DNA from: an uncultured Myxococcales bacterium
Lineage (GTDB): Bacteria; Myxococcota_A; Polyangia; Nannocystales; Nannocystaceae
NCBI GenBank assembly: GCA_902826865.1
Contig: CADEGN010000068.1
Location: 1-32,237, forward strand
Length of the DNA: 32,237 nt
Reading direction: 5' to 3'
A model generated the notes under the pieces. That model made no database searches. It saw only the letters and a list, made by a program, of their open reading frames with translations, and had not been told where the DNA came from. Positions 24,888 through 32,237 of the stretch are shown here, one piece after another. Made by a program: the position numbers and the translations under genes. How positions within the stretch are numbered: the first letter of the stretch is position 1; each line of letters begins with the position of its first letter.

Positions 24888-25327
24888 CCACGCGCACGTT
24901 GCTGCTCCTGCTGGGAGTCAGTGGCTGCCAGCCCACGGTGTCGATCGGGACCAACGCGAGGACCGACGGTGATTCGAGTGACTCCACGGGAACCACCACA
25001 ACAAACATGGTTGCTGCGGCCACCACCGAAACGGGTCTAGCCAGCACCAGCCTCGCAACGTCGGAAAGCAACGCGAGCAGCACCATGGGCGACGATGGCT
25101 TTCTCGGTGGCGCGTGCCAGCCGACGCCCTCCGATTCAGAGTGTGTCGCGTGCGCGAAGCAATCGTGCTGCGCTGTGCTCGAGCTATGCGCCACCGATTT
25201 CGGCTGCGGCTGCGGCCTTGGCTGCCTGCAGTACCCCGCCCTCGGTTGCCCCTGCCCGGCCAACGAGATCGCGGAGCAGTTGTTCGGATGCCTGCTCGTT
25301 GGATGCGATGCGTTGTGCCCGCCCTAG
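24884..25327 (+). CDS. Small Cys-rich lipoprotein at the end of the ECF cluster
   Basis: 147 residues. The ATG at 24884 overlaps the previous stop as ATGA, so it is co-translated with the candidate anti-sigma gene. The signal peptide is short and Leu-rich with lipobox VSGC (C15). Residues about 16-72 form a Ser/Thr/Asp-rich linker. The C-terminal domain (about 75-147) has many cysteines in the pattern CVACAKQSCCAVLELC...CGCGLGC...CPC...C...C, likely forming a compact disulfide-bonded fold. No family name is known to me, although similar Cys-rich tails occur in other myxobacterial lipoproteins. Membership in the operon suggests that it is part of the signalling or envelope-stress response; that is inference. 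Confidence 0.8.
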   Translation: MTTRTLLLLLGVSGCQPTVSIGTNARTDGDSSDSTGTTTTNMVAAATTETGLASTSLATSESNASSTMGDDGFLGGACQPTPSDSECVACAKQSCCAVLELCATDFGCGCGLGCLQYPALGCPCPANEIAEQLFGCLLVGCDALCPP

Positions 25328-25334
25328 CAGCCGA

Positions 25335-25357
25335 ATGCGCCCACCTAGCGGGCGCAT
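25335..25357. terminator. Perfect 8-bp hairpin between convergent genes
   Basis: ATGCGCCC (25335-25342) pairs exactly with GGGCGCAT (25350-25357) around ACCTAGC. It lies centrally in the 45-bp gap between the small lipoprotein and the ceramidase-like gene, which converge. It is a good candidate for a shared terminator. Confidence 0.65.
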
Positions 25358-25372
25358 CGCGATTGGGCCCCG

Positions 25373-27262
25373 TCAGCCGCTCGCCAGCCAAGCGGCGAAG
25401 TCGATGAGCGCGTCGGCGCGCTCGTCGACCACGCCCGCGATTTCTGGACCGAGCGAATTCGTCTCTTCGTAGTGGTCGCCCTCCGCCTCATCGATGTAGG
25501 CATTCGACTCGCTCAGCACAAAATCGTAGTCCGGAATGATGTAGCCGAGTTCGTCGTTACCCAAGCCCACGATCCACGGCGTGCGGAGCGAATCACCGGC
25601 CATCGCCCGCTCAAGGAGGTATGGGCCGACCGGCGCCTCATCGAGCTTGGGCGGATTGGGGTTCGCCGGATTGATCAGCGGCGTCCCGGGGACGTGAATA
25701 TGCGATCCGTCGTATCCGCCGATCGCGAGCTCGGGAAATAGCTCGCCCGGAACGGTGAGCATGCGCAGCGGACCGAGATCGACCAGCGCCATCTCCGTCT
25801 CGATCTGGACGACGCCATCGACAATCTGGTAGTCGCGCTCGATCAATCCGAGCTGGAAGGCGAGGACAAACCGGACGTTGTTCACATTCACCGTAAAGTT
25901 CTGAGCCATGAAGCTCAGCTTGGGATCCTTGATCACTTCGCCGGCATCGAGCGCATCGAGGGCCATCTCGCCGATGATCTGACCCAGCGCGTCGGCCTTG
26001 CTGAAACTCGGTTCCACGTGCGTCTGACCGTCGGGGTCTATCACGTGAATGCTGAGGCTCGTCATCATGCCGCCCAGCGCGCCGCTGATGAAAACCGACG
26101 GCCCGCCCACGCCGGCGCGATCCGGTGCCGTCGTCCAAAGCGAGCCCGTTTCGACCGTCCGTCGCAACGCATGGATGTAGTCGCCGGACCAAAGGGTGTT
26201 CTTGTCGGCCACCGTCTCTGGATGGCACCACCACGACAACATCGTGACGATGGTCTCTCCCTGCTCGTCGACCAGGCGTGCCGCACCCACCATGGGATTC
26301 ACGATCCACGGCGAGCGCGCGTCGTGCAACACGTTGCCCACGCCAGCCACCGGGTCATACGTCGAGGCATCGGCACTGCCGATCGTCATCGACGCCACCG
26401 GGCGAAGCTCGTCGATCGCAGTAGCGATCGCTTCGACGGCCGTGCTTCGCCACTGCTCGCCGTAGGCAGGGTCGTAGCCGCTCGAAGTCAAATCCGCGCC
26501 CCACAGCCCCAACGTATCGGGGCCCTCGTGGTCGTGGACACCGTGAACGACGAGATAGTCGACGTCATGGCCAGCCTCCGTGAGCGCCGTGCGGATCTTG
26601 TCCGCATCCGGCCGGAAGATGCCTACGGTGTCGGCGGTAACCATCGCGAAGCGAAGGTCACCCTGCTGCAGCACGATCGCGCGAAGACTGATGCCATCGC
26701 CCTCGCCGACGCCTGGCAATCCCACGCCCTCCCCACGCACGCCGCTCGCGGGGCGATTGTGCTGGAAGCCGCCGATGTACGAGGTCTGGAATACACCGTC
26801 GTTTTCGCCCTGATCTGGTCCCGGGTAGCCGCGGTCGGGGGCGCATAGGCGATCGCAACCGCAGTCGCTGAAGTCGTCGACGCCCTCTTCGTACACCGCG
26901 TCGCCGGCGACGTCGGTCCACGACTCATAGCAAGCCGGGGTGATCGAGCGAACGACGGCCGCGGCCATCAAGCCACCGTCGTTTGAATCGCACATCCCTG
27001 ATGGATCGCCGGGGCAATAAATAGTGGGCGGAGTACCCGGATATCCACCGCCAGTAGTCGTCGACTCAGCGCTCGTCGTCATCCCCGCGGTGGTGTCGGG
27101 GGAATCGACAGCCGTCGTCATAGGGGCCGCCGAAGTCCCCGTCGAAGCGGGGCCGCCTGAACTTTCTGTCGTGCCCGTCGCCGGTGTTGATGAGTTGCCC
27201 CCGCAACCGAGCACAACCAAGAAAGCCACAGTTGACGACGAAATTCGCTGTTGGAAGTCCAT
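25373..27262 (-). CDS. Neutral/alkaline ceramidase-like lipoprotein (shorter paralogue)
   Basis: 629 residues. The signal peptide ends in lipobox VLGC (C20), followed by a Ser/Thr/Gly linker (about 21-75). A small Cys-rich insert (C83, C91, C111, C134, C136, C140) precedes the ceramidase-like N-terminal domain. Conserved features: GGFQHNR near 165, HxH zinc-binding motif VHDHEGPDT (H243, H245), SWWCHPETV (H347) and, near the end, GLGNDELGYIIPDYD (566-580). Where true neutral ceramidases carry the nucleophile motif GDVSPN, this protein has GALGGMMTS (394-402), so ceramide cleavage is doubtful. Family knowledge: neutral ceramidases use zinc to hydrolyse the amide bond of N-acylsphingosine. It lies 33 bp downstream of a longer paralogue on the same strand, so the two are probably co-transcribed. 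Confidence 0.83.
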   Translation of the reverse strand: MDFQQRISSSTVAFLVVLGCGGNSSTPATGTTESSGGPASTGTSAAPMTTAVDSPDTTAGMTTSAESTTTGGGYPGTPPTIYCPGDPSGMCDSNDGGLMAAAVVRSITPACYESWTDVAGDAVYEEGVDDFSDCGCDRLCAPDRGYPGPDQGENDGVFQTSYIGGFQHNRPASGVRGEGVGLPGVGEGDGISLRAIVLQQGDLRFAMVTADTVGIFRPDADKIRTALTEAGHDVDYLVVHGVHDHEGPDTLGLWGADLTSSGYDPAYGEQWRSTAVEAIATAIDELRPVASMTIGSADASTYDPVAGVGNVLHDARSPWIVNPMVGAARLVDEQGETIVTMLSWWCHPETVADKNTLWSGDYIHALRRTVETGSLWTTAPDRAGVGGPSVFISGALGGMMTSLSIHVIDPDGQTHVEPSFSKADALGQIIGEMALDALDAGEVIKDPKLSFMAQNFTVNVNNVRFVLAFQLGLIERDYQIVDGVVQIETEMALVDLGPLRMLTVPGELFPELAIGGYDGSHIHVPGTPLINPANPNPPKLDEAPVGPYLLERAMAGDSLRTPWIVGLGNDELGYIIPDYDFVLSESNAYIDEAEGDHYEETNSLGPEIAGVVDERADALIDFAAWLASG

Positions 27263-27295
27263 GGGTCGAGATCCAGGTGAGTGTTACTGCGGGGT

Positions 27296-29752
27296 TCAGG
27301 GCACGGCTGCGGTGATCGGGTCGGGGTCCACGTCCGTAACCAAGTGAGCGCTCACCTCGAGGTTCGCGCTCGCAGGATCAATGCCAGCGTCGGCAAGGTC
27401 GAATACATGCGCACCAGTTGTGGCATCAAACTCGGCGGTGTAGCTCATCGGAGGACCGCCGCCGTCGAAGGTGAAACTCAGCGACAAGGGCCCGCGTACC
27501 GTAATGCGCTGGCTGGGCCCGACCGAGCGGTCCAAAACCCGCCAGCCTGCCACCGGCCAGCTTTCTTCGGTGGTGGTCACCGTCGGCGCAAGCGTGAGAC
27601 GCAGCGCGAGGACCGTGTCCGTCCGCTGCACGTCGAGCTCAGCACCATCATGTTGCCCGACCGCAAACGGTGAAGACGCGACCTCGAAGGTCTCGACGCG
27701 GCCACTCCACCATGGGCCGGTTGCCACGAGGCGGTAGGTGGCCGCCGGAAGCTCGGCCGGCAGCTCCCAGTCGACTCGCCACACGTGGGCGCGAGAGTCG
27801 AGGATCTGCGACGACTGCGTCGGCGTCGGATCGTAGTGCGTGATCATGTCGTAGCGCGAGTTGTCGAGCGCGGCGCCGGGCCAGCCGTTCAGACTGGGCA
27901 CATCGACGAAGTTGCCGTCGCCCGGGTCCACCTGAACGCGCACACGCGGCGCGCCAAGTGCTGGATCGCCGCCCTCGAACCCGAAGCGAACGACCTCGGT
28001 GCGCATCATGCCGGTGCTGACGTCTTGCACACTGGTGCCGGGGTTGTCGCTGCCCTCGTGTTCGCGGGGCTCCCACTCCGTGGGCTCGGCCAAGTTGGGC
28101 GCCTCTTCCACGAATGGCGGTAGGTCCTCCGTGCCCATCAGCTGCTCGACCACCTCCATCTGGCGATCGATCAGCGTCCTGGCGGCGTACGGGCCCCACA
28201 GGCTCTGCTCCGTCTCATATCCGCCCTGATACCAATCGTCGGGGTGCGACAGATAAAGCAGGTGATCTTGACTGTATCCGATCCCCAAGACGGCAGCAGT
28301 GGCGTCACGCTTGGCGAGCTCCTCACGCAGGTAGAACATCGCCGACGCGTTCGGCTCACCGGGAAGAGTGACAAGGAAGAGCTCGTCGAGCTTGGCGGCG
28401 CTCAGGTACGTCTGATGGGCTTCCGCGTGGGGTACTTTCCCGAGGAGGAAGTTGGCCGGAATGCAGCCCTTCGGCATCCCTTCCAACGTGGTGTTGGGAT
28501 CGCTGTCCTGCGGAACCGCCGGGCTCTTGCATTCCCAACCGCCCCACTCGTAGTCGATCGGCGAGCCCTGCCATGTACCTGTGAACTCTTCGTCTTTGTC
28601 ATAGCCGAAGGTTTCGTAACGCAACTCGATCCGCTGCGATTGGACATCGAGGGTGATTTCATCGCGCCACTGGAGTTGCCCATAGAGCTCGAGCAGGCTT
28701 GGCGCCGCCGCGTCGCCAAGGACCTCCGCCCGCGCGATCCCACCGTGTCCGAGCTGGCCGCCACCCGGGGCGGCGTCGCCCCCACCGGCCTGCATGAACA
28801 TGCCGAGGATCGGCGTCCCGTGGGCCGCGAAGAACCGCTCCTCAAACATGACCTCAAGCCCGCCGGGCGCGTCCTCGGTGAGCAACTCGTTGTCCTCATC
28901 GAGCAACGTGCCGTGCATCCCGAAATTGAGCACCGCGGCGAGGGGCGTGCCGTCGGGGCGCTGGACCGCGAGGATCGTCAGACGAGGGTCTTTGCCATAC
29001 AGGAAGTCGTTCTCGCCCCGACGATCGTGATAGACGAGGTCCGTAGGGTCCCAATCCTCATGGATGCCGTAGGCCCACTGGGCCGGCGCAAGCTCCTCGC
29101 GCGCCGCGATGATCGTCTCGACCGCTGAAGACGCGATGATATCGATGATCTCTTCGTCGGCCGTGTCCGCCCCGGCATTGGCGAGAATGTCCGGCAGCCG
29201 CCAGTAACGCGCGTGCATGTGATGCGTGTGGGTGGCGCCCGTGATCACCCGACCGCTCAGGTCAATGCCGTGCTGATCGCGGAGCTTGGCGACGATCGCA
29301 TCGGTGATGCCTGACTCCGAGCTCATGATTGGCAACTTGACGAGGACCAGCTCTTCTTGGTCCGCGCGCAGGGCCATCGCCTTGATGGTGGGCAGGGAGT
29401 AGAAGCCCCGGGAGGCGAAAAACGCGTCGGACCAGGTCGAACGGTGCCCGCCGTTGCGATTGCCGAATCCGGCCATGGAGGTACCGACCGGGCGGTCGAG
29501 GTAGCGAACCGCAACCCCAGCCTCGAGCGGTGCAGGCTCGATCATGCCGGGCCCGGTCGAGCTACTGCTCGCATTCGCTGTCTCATCGACCGGACCCGTC
29601 GAATCGAGCACGCCCGACGTGGTACCCATCGTGGTCGTGGTGGCGCTGCCGCTCTCCGTCGAGCTCGCCGATCCCGCCGAGGTCGAGTCGCCCCCGCATG
29701 CCAGCGCGAGCGCGACTGGAGCGGCGCACACAACAATGCTGCGCCCGTTCAT
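27296..29752 (-). CDS. Neutral/alkaline ceramidase-like lipoprotein (longer paralogue)
   Basis: 818 residues. The ATG ending at 29752 gives a signal peptide with lipobox LALAC (C19) and has AAAGGGTGG upstream; the frame is open for 96 more codons that do not look coding. A Ser/Thr/Gly linker spans about 20-72. The ceramidase N-terminal domain (about 75-640) includes MAGFGNRNGG (93-102), zinc-binding GATHTHHMH (H175, H177), NFGMHGT (H280) and GYSQDHLLYL. The nucleophile hexapeptide GDVSPN of neutral ceramidases is represented by GDAAPG (325-330), with Ala in place of the catalytic Ser. A beta-rich C-terminal domain follows (about 660-810). Predicted at the cell surface, acting on an amide or lipid substrate that is not certain to be ceramide. 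First gene of a two-gene unit. Confidence 0.88.
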   Translation of the reverse strand: MNGRSIVVCAAPVALALACGGDSTSAGSASSTESGSATTTTMGTTSGVLDSTGPVDETANASSSSTGPGMIEPAPLEAGVAVRYLDRPVGTSMAGFGNRNGGHRSTWSDAFFASRGFYSLPTIKAMALRADQEELVLVKLPIMSSESGITDAIVAKLRDQHGIDLSGRVITGATHTHHMHARYWRLPDILANAGADTADEEIIDIIASSAVETIIAAREELAPAQWAYGIHEDWDPTDLVYHDRRGENDFLYGKDPRLTILAVQRPDGTPLAAVLNFGMHGTLLDEDNELLTEDAPGGLEVMFEERFFAAHGTPILGMFMQAGGGDAAPGGGQLGHGGIARAEVLGDAAAPSLLELYGQLQWRDEITLDVQSQRIELRYETFGYDKDEEFTGTWQGSPIDYEWGGWECKSPAVPQDSDPNTTLEGMPKGCIPANFLLGKVPHAEAHQTYLSAAKLDELFLVTLPGEPNASAMFYLREELAKRDATAAVLGIGYSQDHLLYLSHPDDWYQGGYETEQSLWGPYAARTLIDRQMEVVEQLMGTEDLPPFVEEAPNLAEPTEWEPREHEGSDNPGTSVQDVSTGMMRTEVVRFGFEGGDPALGAPRVRVQVDPGDGNFVDVPSLNGWPGAALDNSRYDMITHYDPTPTQSSQILDSRAHVWRVDWELPAELPAATYRLVATGPWWSGRVETFEVASSPFAVGQHDGAELDVQRTDTVLALRLTLAPTVTTTEESWPVAGWRVLDRSVGPSQRITVRGPLSLSFTFDGGGPPMSYTAEFDATTGAHVFDLADAGIDPASANLEVSAHLVTDVDPDPITAAVP

Positions 29753-29784
29753 CCGACCACCCTTTAGTGCCCCCATGGCGCCAG

Positions 29785-29841
29785 AGTACACCTCGGCCGC
29801 AGTGCCCCGAGATCGAGGGATCACTGACCAAGCAGTGTACT
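29785..29841. promoter_or_regulatory. Cluster of CAGTG/CACTG boxes and a wide inverted repeat upstream of the ceramidase-like operon
   Basis: AGTACAC (29785-29791) is matched in reverse complement by GTGTACT (29835-29841). Within it, GCAGTG occurs at 29799-29804 and 29832-29837, and CACTG (29822-29826) faces the second copy to form CACTG-6-CAGTG. The cluster lies 33-89 bp upstream of the operon start, where an operator would be expected. Short repeats can arise by chance. Confidence 0.35.
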
Positions 29842-29982
29842 TCCTCACGCTTCGATCGTTGCCAATCGGCCAACGAGCCCAACCGCCGGCCTCACGAGGT
29901 ATGGCCCACACGGACGAGCCCCGGCGCTGCCAACCGCGTTGACATAGGGATCGCGACCGCAGCGGCCGGCAACTCGACCCAC

Positions 29983-30492
29983 GTGCTCGTATCGGCACGG
30001 TGCCGCCTCGCCCCATCCCTAGCGCTCGTGGCAGTTGCATGCACCGTCGACCCCACCGGTCAATCCACGCTGTCCGGCGGCGGCGAGGTTGGCGGCGATA
30101 CGACGGGCGACCAAGGCGAGAGCGGGCCCACCCCCGACGGGGGTGAAGCGGGACTTCCCGCGGACGCGACCGGCCATGGCGGCGTCAAGCTCGACGTCGG
30201 CTCAGGTGAGCCCGGCGACTCGAGCGACGGCTGTCAGACGATCGTTGCCGAGCTGTTGGCCGCAAAGCACGACGACCCCGAAGCGTTGGTGGTGCTTGGG
30301 CTGTTCGACGACGGCGGTTTGCCGGGGGCGATATGCGACAGCGCAGGGAATCAGAAGTACCTCGACTTCGTCGCCGCGTTCGGCGACCGGGGTATCTTGG
30401 GCAGCGTCTGTGCACCGGACTACGGGCCCTTCTTCCTTGATGCGGTCGGTGACATCGACGCCGCATGTGACGAATTCGAGCCGGAAGGCTAA
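29983..30492 (+). CDS. Small lipoprotein resembling the C-terminal tail of VWA-type lipoproteins
   Basis: 169 residues from a GTG at 29983, chosen because it gives a signal peptide with lipobox AVAC (C20); no strong ribosome-binding site is visible. Residues about 22-83 are a Gly/Asp/Ser-rich linker. The last 85 residues carry DGCQTIVAELL, an ALVVLGLFDDG strand, ICDS, and the closing motif GSVCAPDYGPFFLDAVGDID with ACDEF. From memory, this closing motif is typical of the end of longer myxobacterial lipoproteins with a von Willebrand A domain ('CxPDYxPFFxxAVxxIDxACD'). The VWA domain with its MIDAS residues is missing here. It could be a remnant or a stand-alone accessory protein. Divergent from the ceramidase-like operon (230 bp). 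Confidence 0.7.
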   Translation: MLVSARCRLAPSLALVAVACTVDPTGQSTLSGGGEVGGDTTGDQGESGPTPDGGEAGLPADATGHGGVKLDVGSGEPGDSSDGCQTIVAELLAAKHDDPEALVVLGLFDDGGLPGAICDSAGNQKYLDFVAAFGDRGILGSVCAPDYGPFFLDAVGDIDAACDEFEPEG

Positions 30493-30542
30493 TGGGAGTG
30501 CATCGCCGGCTACTGGCCGCTCAATCCCCGCAGAGCAGGCAC

Positions 30543-30564
30543 GCGCGCGACATAGCTCGCGCGC
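30543..30564. terminator. Perfect 8-bp hairpin before the ECF sigma gene
   Basis: GCGCGCGA (30543-30550) pairs exactly with TCGCGCGC (30557-30564) around CATAGC. It lies 50 nt after the small lipoprotein stop and 24 nt before the sigma start. It may terminate the former, or be an operator or leader structure of the latter. Confidence 0.5.
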
Positions 30565-30588
30565 CCGTGTTATGACCTACGTTGGCGC

Positions 30589-31224
30589 GTGGACTCTGAC
30601 CTTCAACTCTTGCAGCGATGGCGGGCGGGCGATGACGCGGCCGCCAGTCGGTTCGTGCGCCGTCACTTCCGGCGGGTCTATGGGTTCTTCCATAGCAAGC
30701 TCGAGCTGGACGCCGACGATCTCACCCAACGGACCTTCGAGGTTGCGCTCGAGACATCCGATCGGCTCGAGCGTAGCGCCAGCATCGTCGCCTACCTGCT
30801 AGGGATCGCGCGCAAGCAGCTATTGTTTCACCTCCGGACCAAGCTGCGGCGTGACCAGCGCATCGCGTTGTCCGACATCGCCGCCGTCGACTTTGCACCT
30901 TCGCCGAGCACCATCGTTGCGCTCCGAGAAGAACAGGCGCTCCTTCTCACCGCCCTACGGCGAATCCCGATCGAGATGCAGATCGTGATCGAGCTCCACT
31001 ACTTTGAGGGCTTGCGCGGCGATGAGGTCGCGACGGTGCTGGAGGTACCGGAGGGCACAGTGCGTAGTCGCCTGCGACGCGCGCGCGAGCGGCTTAAGTC
31101 AATCCTCGAAACGCTCGATGCGCCAGCGGCGGTGCGCCGCAGCACGGTGCAGGACTTCGAGCGTTGGGCCGGCGAGATTCGCGAGCATCGCAAGGCCGCC
31201 GCGGACGAGTCGGACACATCCTGA
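30589..31224 (+). CDS. ECF RNA polymerase sigma factor
   Basis: 211 residues from a GTG at 30589. Region 2 lies at about 5-85: LQLLQRWRAGDDAAASRFVRR, then ADDLTQRTFEVALE and IVAYLLGIARKQLLFHLR. Region 4 lies at about 118-172: LLTALRRIPIEMQIVIELHYFEG, then helix-turn-helix RGDEVATVLEVPEGTVRSRL with a basic end (RRARERLKS). A tail of about 35 charged residues follows. The HYFEG...EVPEGTVRSRLRRAR pattern is of the type often found beside kinase-TPR proteins in myxobacteria. No adjacent anti-sigma gene is seen on this strand; the convergent TPR gene ends 4 bp after its stop. The start context lacks a clear ribosome-binding site, although TTATGA sits just upstream as a weak -10-like box. Confidence 0.93.
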   Translation: MDSDLQLLQRWRAGDDAAASRFVRRHFRRVYGFFHSKLELDADDLTQRTFEVALETSDRLERSASIVAYLLGIARKQLLFHLRTKLRRDQRIALSDIAAVDFAPSPSTIVALREEQALLLTALRRIPIEMQIVIELHYFEGLRGDEVATVLEVPEGTVRSRLRRARERLKSILETLDAPAAVRRSTVQDFERWAGEIREHRKAAADESDTS

Positions 31225-31228
31225 CGCG

Positions 31229-32237
31229 TCAGCGGTCGAGCTTGCCGAGCAGCCGGTCTGCGACGGCCATGGACTCGCTCGGCCCACTCGCTGCAAACAC
31301 CGCCCGGGCTTCCTCGGCCAGTGTTCGCGCCCGGTGTGGGGCCTGCAAGGCAAGCGCGCGCGCCAGGTCGAGCCGGAGCTGAGCGGCGAAGTCTTGCTCG
31401 AAGCGCTCGACATCGCGCCACGCCAGCTCGAGCGGCTCGAGGGCAGACTTGAGCCGGCCAAGGTCGACCAGCGCACCGCCTATGGCAGCGCGTGCGCGCG
31501 CCACGAAGAAATGACGCTCGCCGAGCCGCGGGAGCCACGCATCGAGCGCAAGGCGCCCGTGTAACAGTGCTTCGTCGGTGCGCCCTTCCTCGCGGAGCAA
31601 CAGTGCCAGGTTGAGGTGTGGATATCCGCGCCGGACATCGTCGGCCGGCAGCCCCTCGTACAAGGCAAGCACCTGCTCGTGGGCCTCGATCGACTCGCGC
31701 GTTCGGCCGAGGCGCCCGAGGACGTTGCCCACGCCGGTCAGGGCGATGCCGAGGAGAGGATTGTCGGCCGGGCCGGCCCGTCGCAAGATGGCGGCGGCGC
31801 TGCGGTACAGTGCGAGCGCTTCTTCGTATTGCCCCGCGTCGAAAAGCGCGTTGGCTAGGTTGGCGGCGGTGGATGCGACGAGCGGGTGATCTTCCCCGAG
31901 TCTCTCCCGGCGGATCGTCAGCACTCGCCGGAGTGTGGCAACCGCGGCATCTGGTCGTCCGTCGTGCAAGTGCACGAGCGCGAGGTTGTTCTGCACATCC
32001 AGCGCCCCCGGGTGGTCCGGACCGTAGGCGCGCTCGAACCCCCGCAACGCCGCGTTGAGCGCCTCGGCCGCCTCGGTGGGTCGATCGAGGGCCAACTGCA
32101 CGAGGCCGATCGCATTTTGCCCGACGGCGATCTGGGGATGATCCGGCGGCAAAAGCCGCCGACGGATCTCTAGGGCGAACTCGTGCTGCGCGAGGGCGCC
32201 AGCATAGTCGCCCCGCTCTTGGAGCACCGCGCCGACC
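31229..32237 (-). CDS. TPR-repeat protein, C-terminal part (5' end beyond the window)
   Basis: The visible part is 336 residues; the frame has no stop and no convincing start up to the window edge, so the gene continues beyond it. It is filled with kinesin-light-chain-like TPRs of about 42 residues, with signatures such as GDYAGALAQHEFALEIRRRLLPPDHPQ, then ALRGFERAYGPDHPGALD and LTIRRERLGEDHPLVAST. The last 100 residues are more divergent helical repeats (ALEPLELAWRDVERFEQDFAAQL). The same kind of array ends the kinase at 9889-12948, so this may be the tail of another Ser/Thr kinase, which cannot be seen here. It is convergent with the ECF sigma gene, 4 bp apart. Confidence 0.88.
   Translation of the reverse strand, partial: VGAVLQERGDYAGALAQHEFALEIRRRLLPPDHPQIAVGQNAIGLVQLALDRPTEAAEALNAALRGFERAYGPDHPGALDVQNNLALVHLHDGRPDAAVATLRRVLTIRRERLGEDHPLVASTAANLANALFDAGQYEEALALYRSAAAILRRAGPADNPLLGIALTGVGNVLGRLGRTRESIEAHEQVLALYEGLPADDVRRGYPHLNLALLLREEGRTDEALLHGRLALDAWLPRLGERHFFVARARAAIGGALVDLGRLKSALEPLELAWRDVERFEQDFAAQLRLDLARALALQAPHRARTLAEEARAVFAASGPSESMAVADRLLGKLDR

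Noticed and set aside
26018..26848. 276-codon plus-strand open frame antisense to the shorter ceramidase-like gene
   Set aside because: Antisense shadow with His/Arg-rich composition and no motif.
28244..29128. 294-codon plus-strand open frame antisense to the longer ceramidase-like gene
   Set aside because: Antisense shadow: the minus strand has a signal peptide, zinc motifs and family landmarks.

Overview
The window is a stretch of high-GC chromosome with long genes on both strands and no tRNA, rRNA, CRISPR array or insertion sequence that I can see. The gene content suggests a myxobacterium, possibly of the Nannocystis/Enhygromyxa type. The signs are many lipoproteins with Ser/Thr/Gly-rich linkers after the lipobox, Cys-rich 'DC..GxxC' secreted proteins, a Ser/Thr kinase fused to a TPR array, and three sigma-70-family factors within 18 kb. 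The taxonomic call is inference from style; no marker gene is present.

Layout: 67-2979 (-) is a two-domain M16 zinc-peptidase lipoprotein, ending at a long hairpin. 2980-3379 is non-coding with an odd segment. 3380-3667 (+) is a small membrane protein and 3815-5197 (+) a cytochrome P450. 5330-9318 (+) is a likely transcription unit: a VCBS/FG-GAP propeller lipoprotein, a secreted TPR-like protein and a TetR regulator. 9336-9749 (-) is a two-CBS-domain protein. 9889-12948 (-) is a Ser/Thr kinase with an N-terminal anti-sigma-type zinc finger, one membrane segment and C-terminal TPRs; a sigma-70-like factor (13265-14188, +) diverges from it. 14190-14834 (-) is a stand-alone B3/B4 domain of the PheRS type, and 14955-15539 (+) a Cys-rich exported protein. 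15638-18325 (+) is aconitase, the only clear housekeeping enzyme. 18768-20006 (+) is a Cys-rich lipoprotein, facing an M14 carboxypeptidase (20065-22287, -).

22263-25327 (+) looks like a surface-signalling cluster: a beta-barrel-like exported protein, an ECF sigma factor, a single-pass membrane protein (candidate anti-sigma) and a Cys-rich lipoprotein. The last three are tightly packed or overlapping. 25373-29752 (-) holds two tandem ceramidase-like lipoproteins. 29983-30492 (+) is a lipoprotein that resembles only the tail of larger VWA-type lipoproteins. 30589-31224 (+) is another ECF sigma factor. It converges on a TPR protein (31229 to the window edge, -) that may be the C-terminus of a second kinase-TPR protein.

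Taken together, the region is dominated by exported hydrolases, surface lipoproteins and signal-transduction modules (sigma factor with kinase or membrane partner), with little core metabolism. The best candidates for something undescribed are the 22.3-25.3 kb cluster, the kinase with a zinc finger facing a sigma factor, and the ceramidase-like pair that lacks the usual nucleophile motif.
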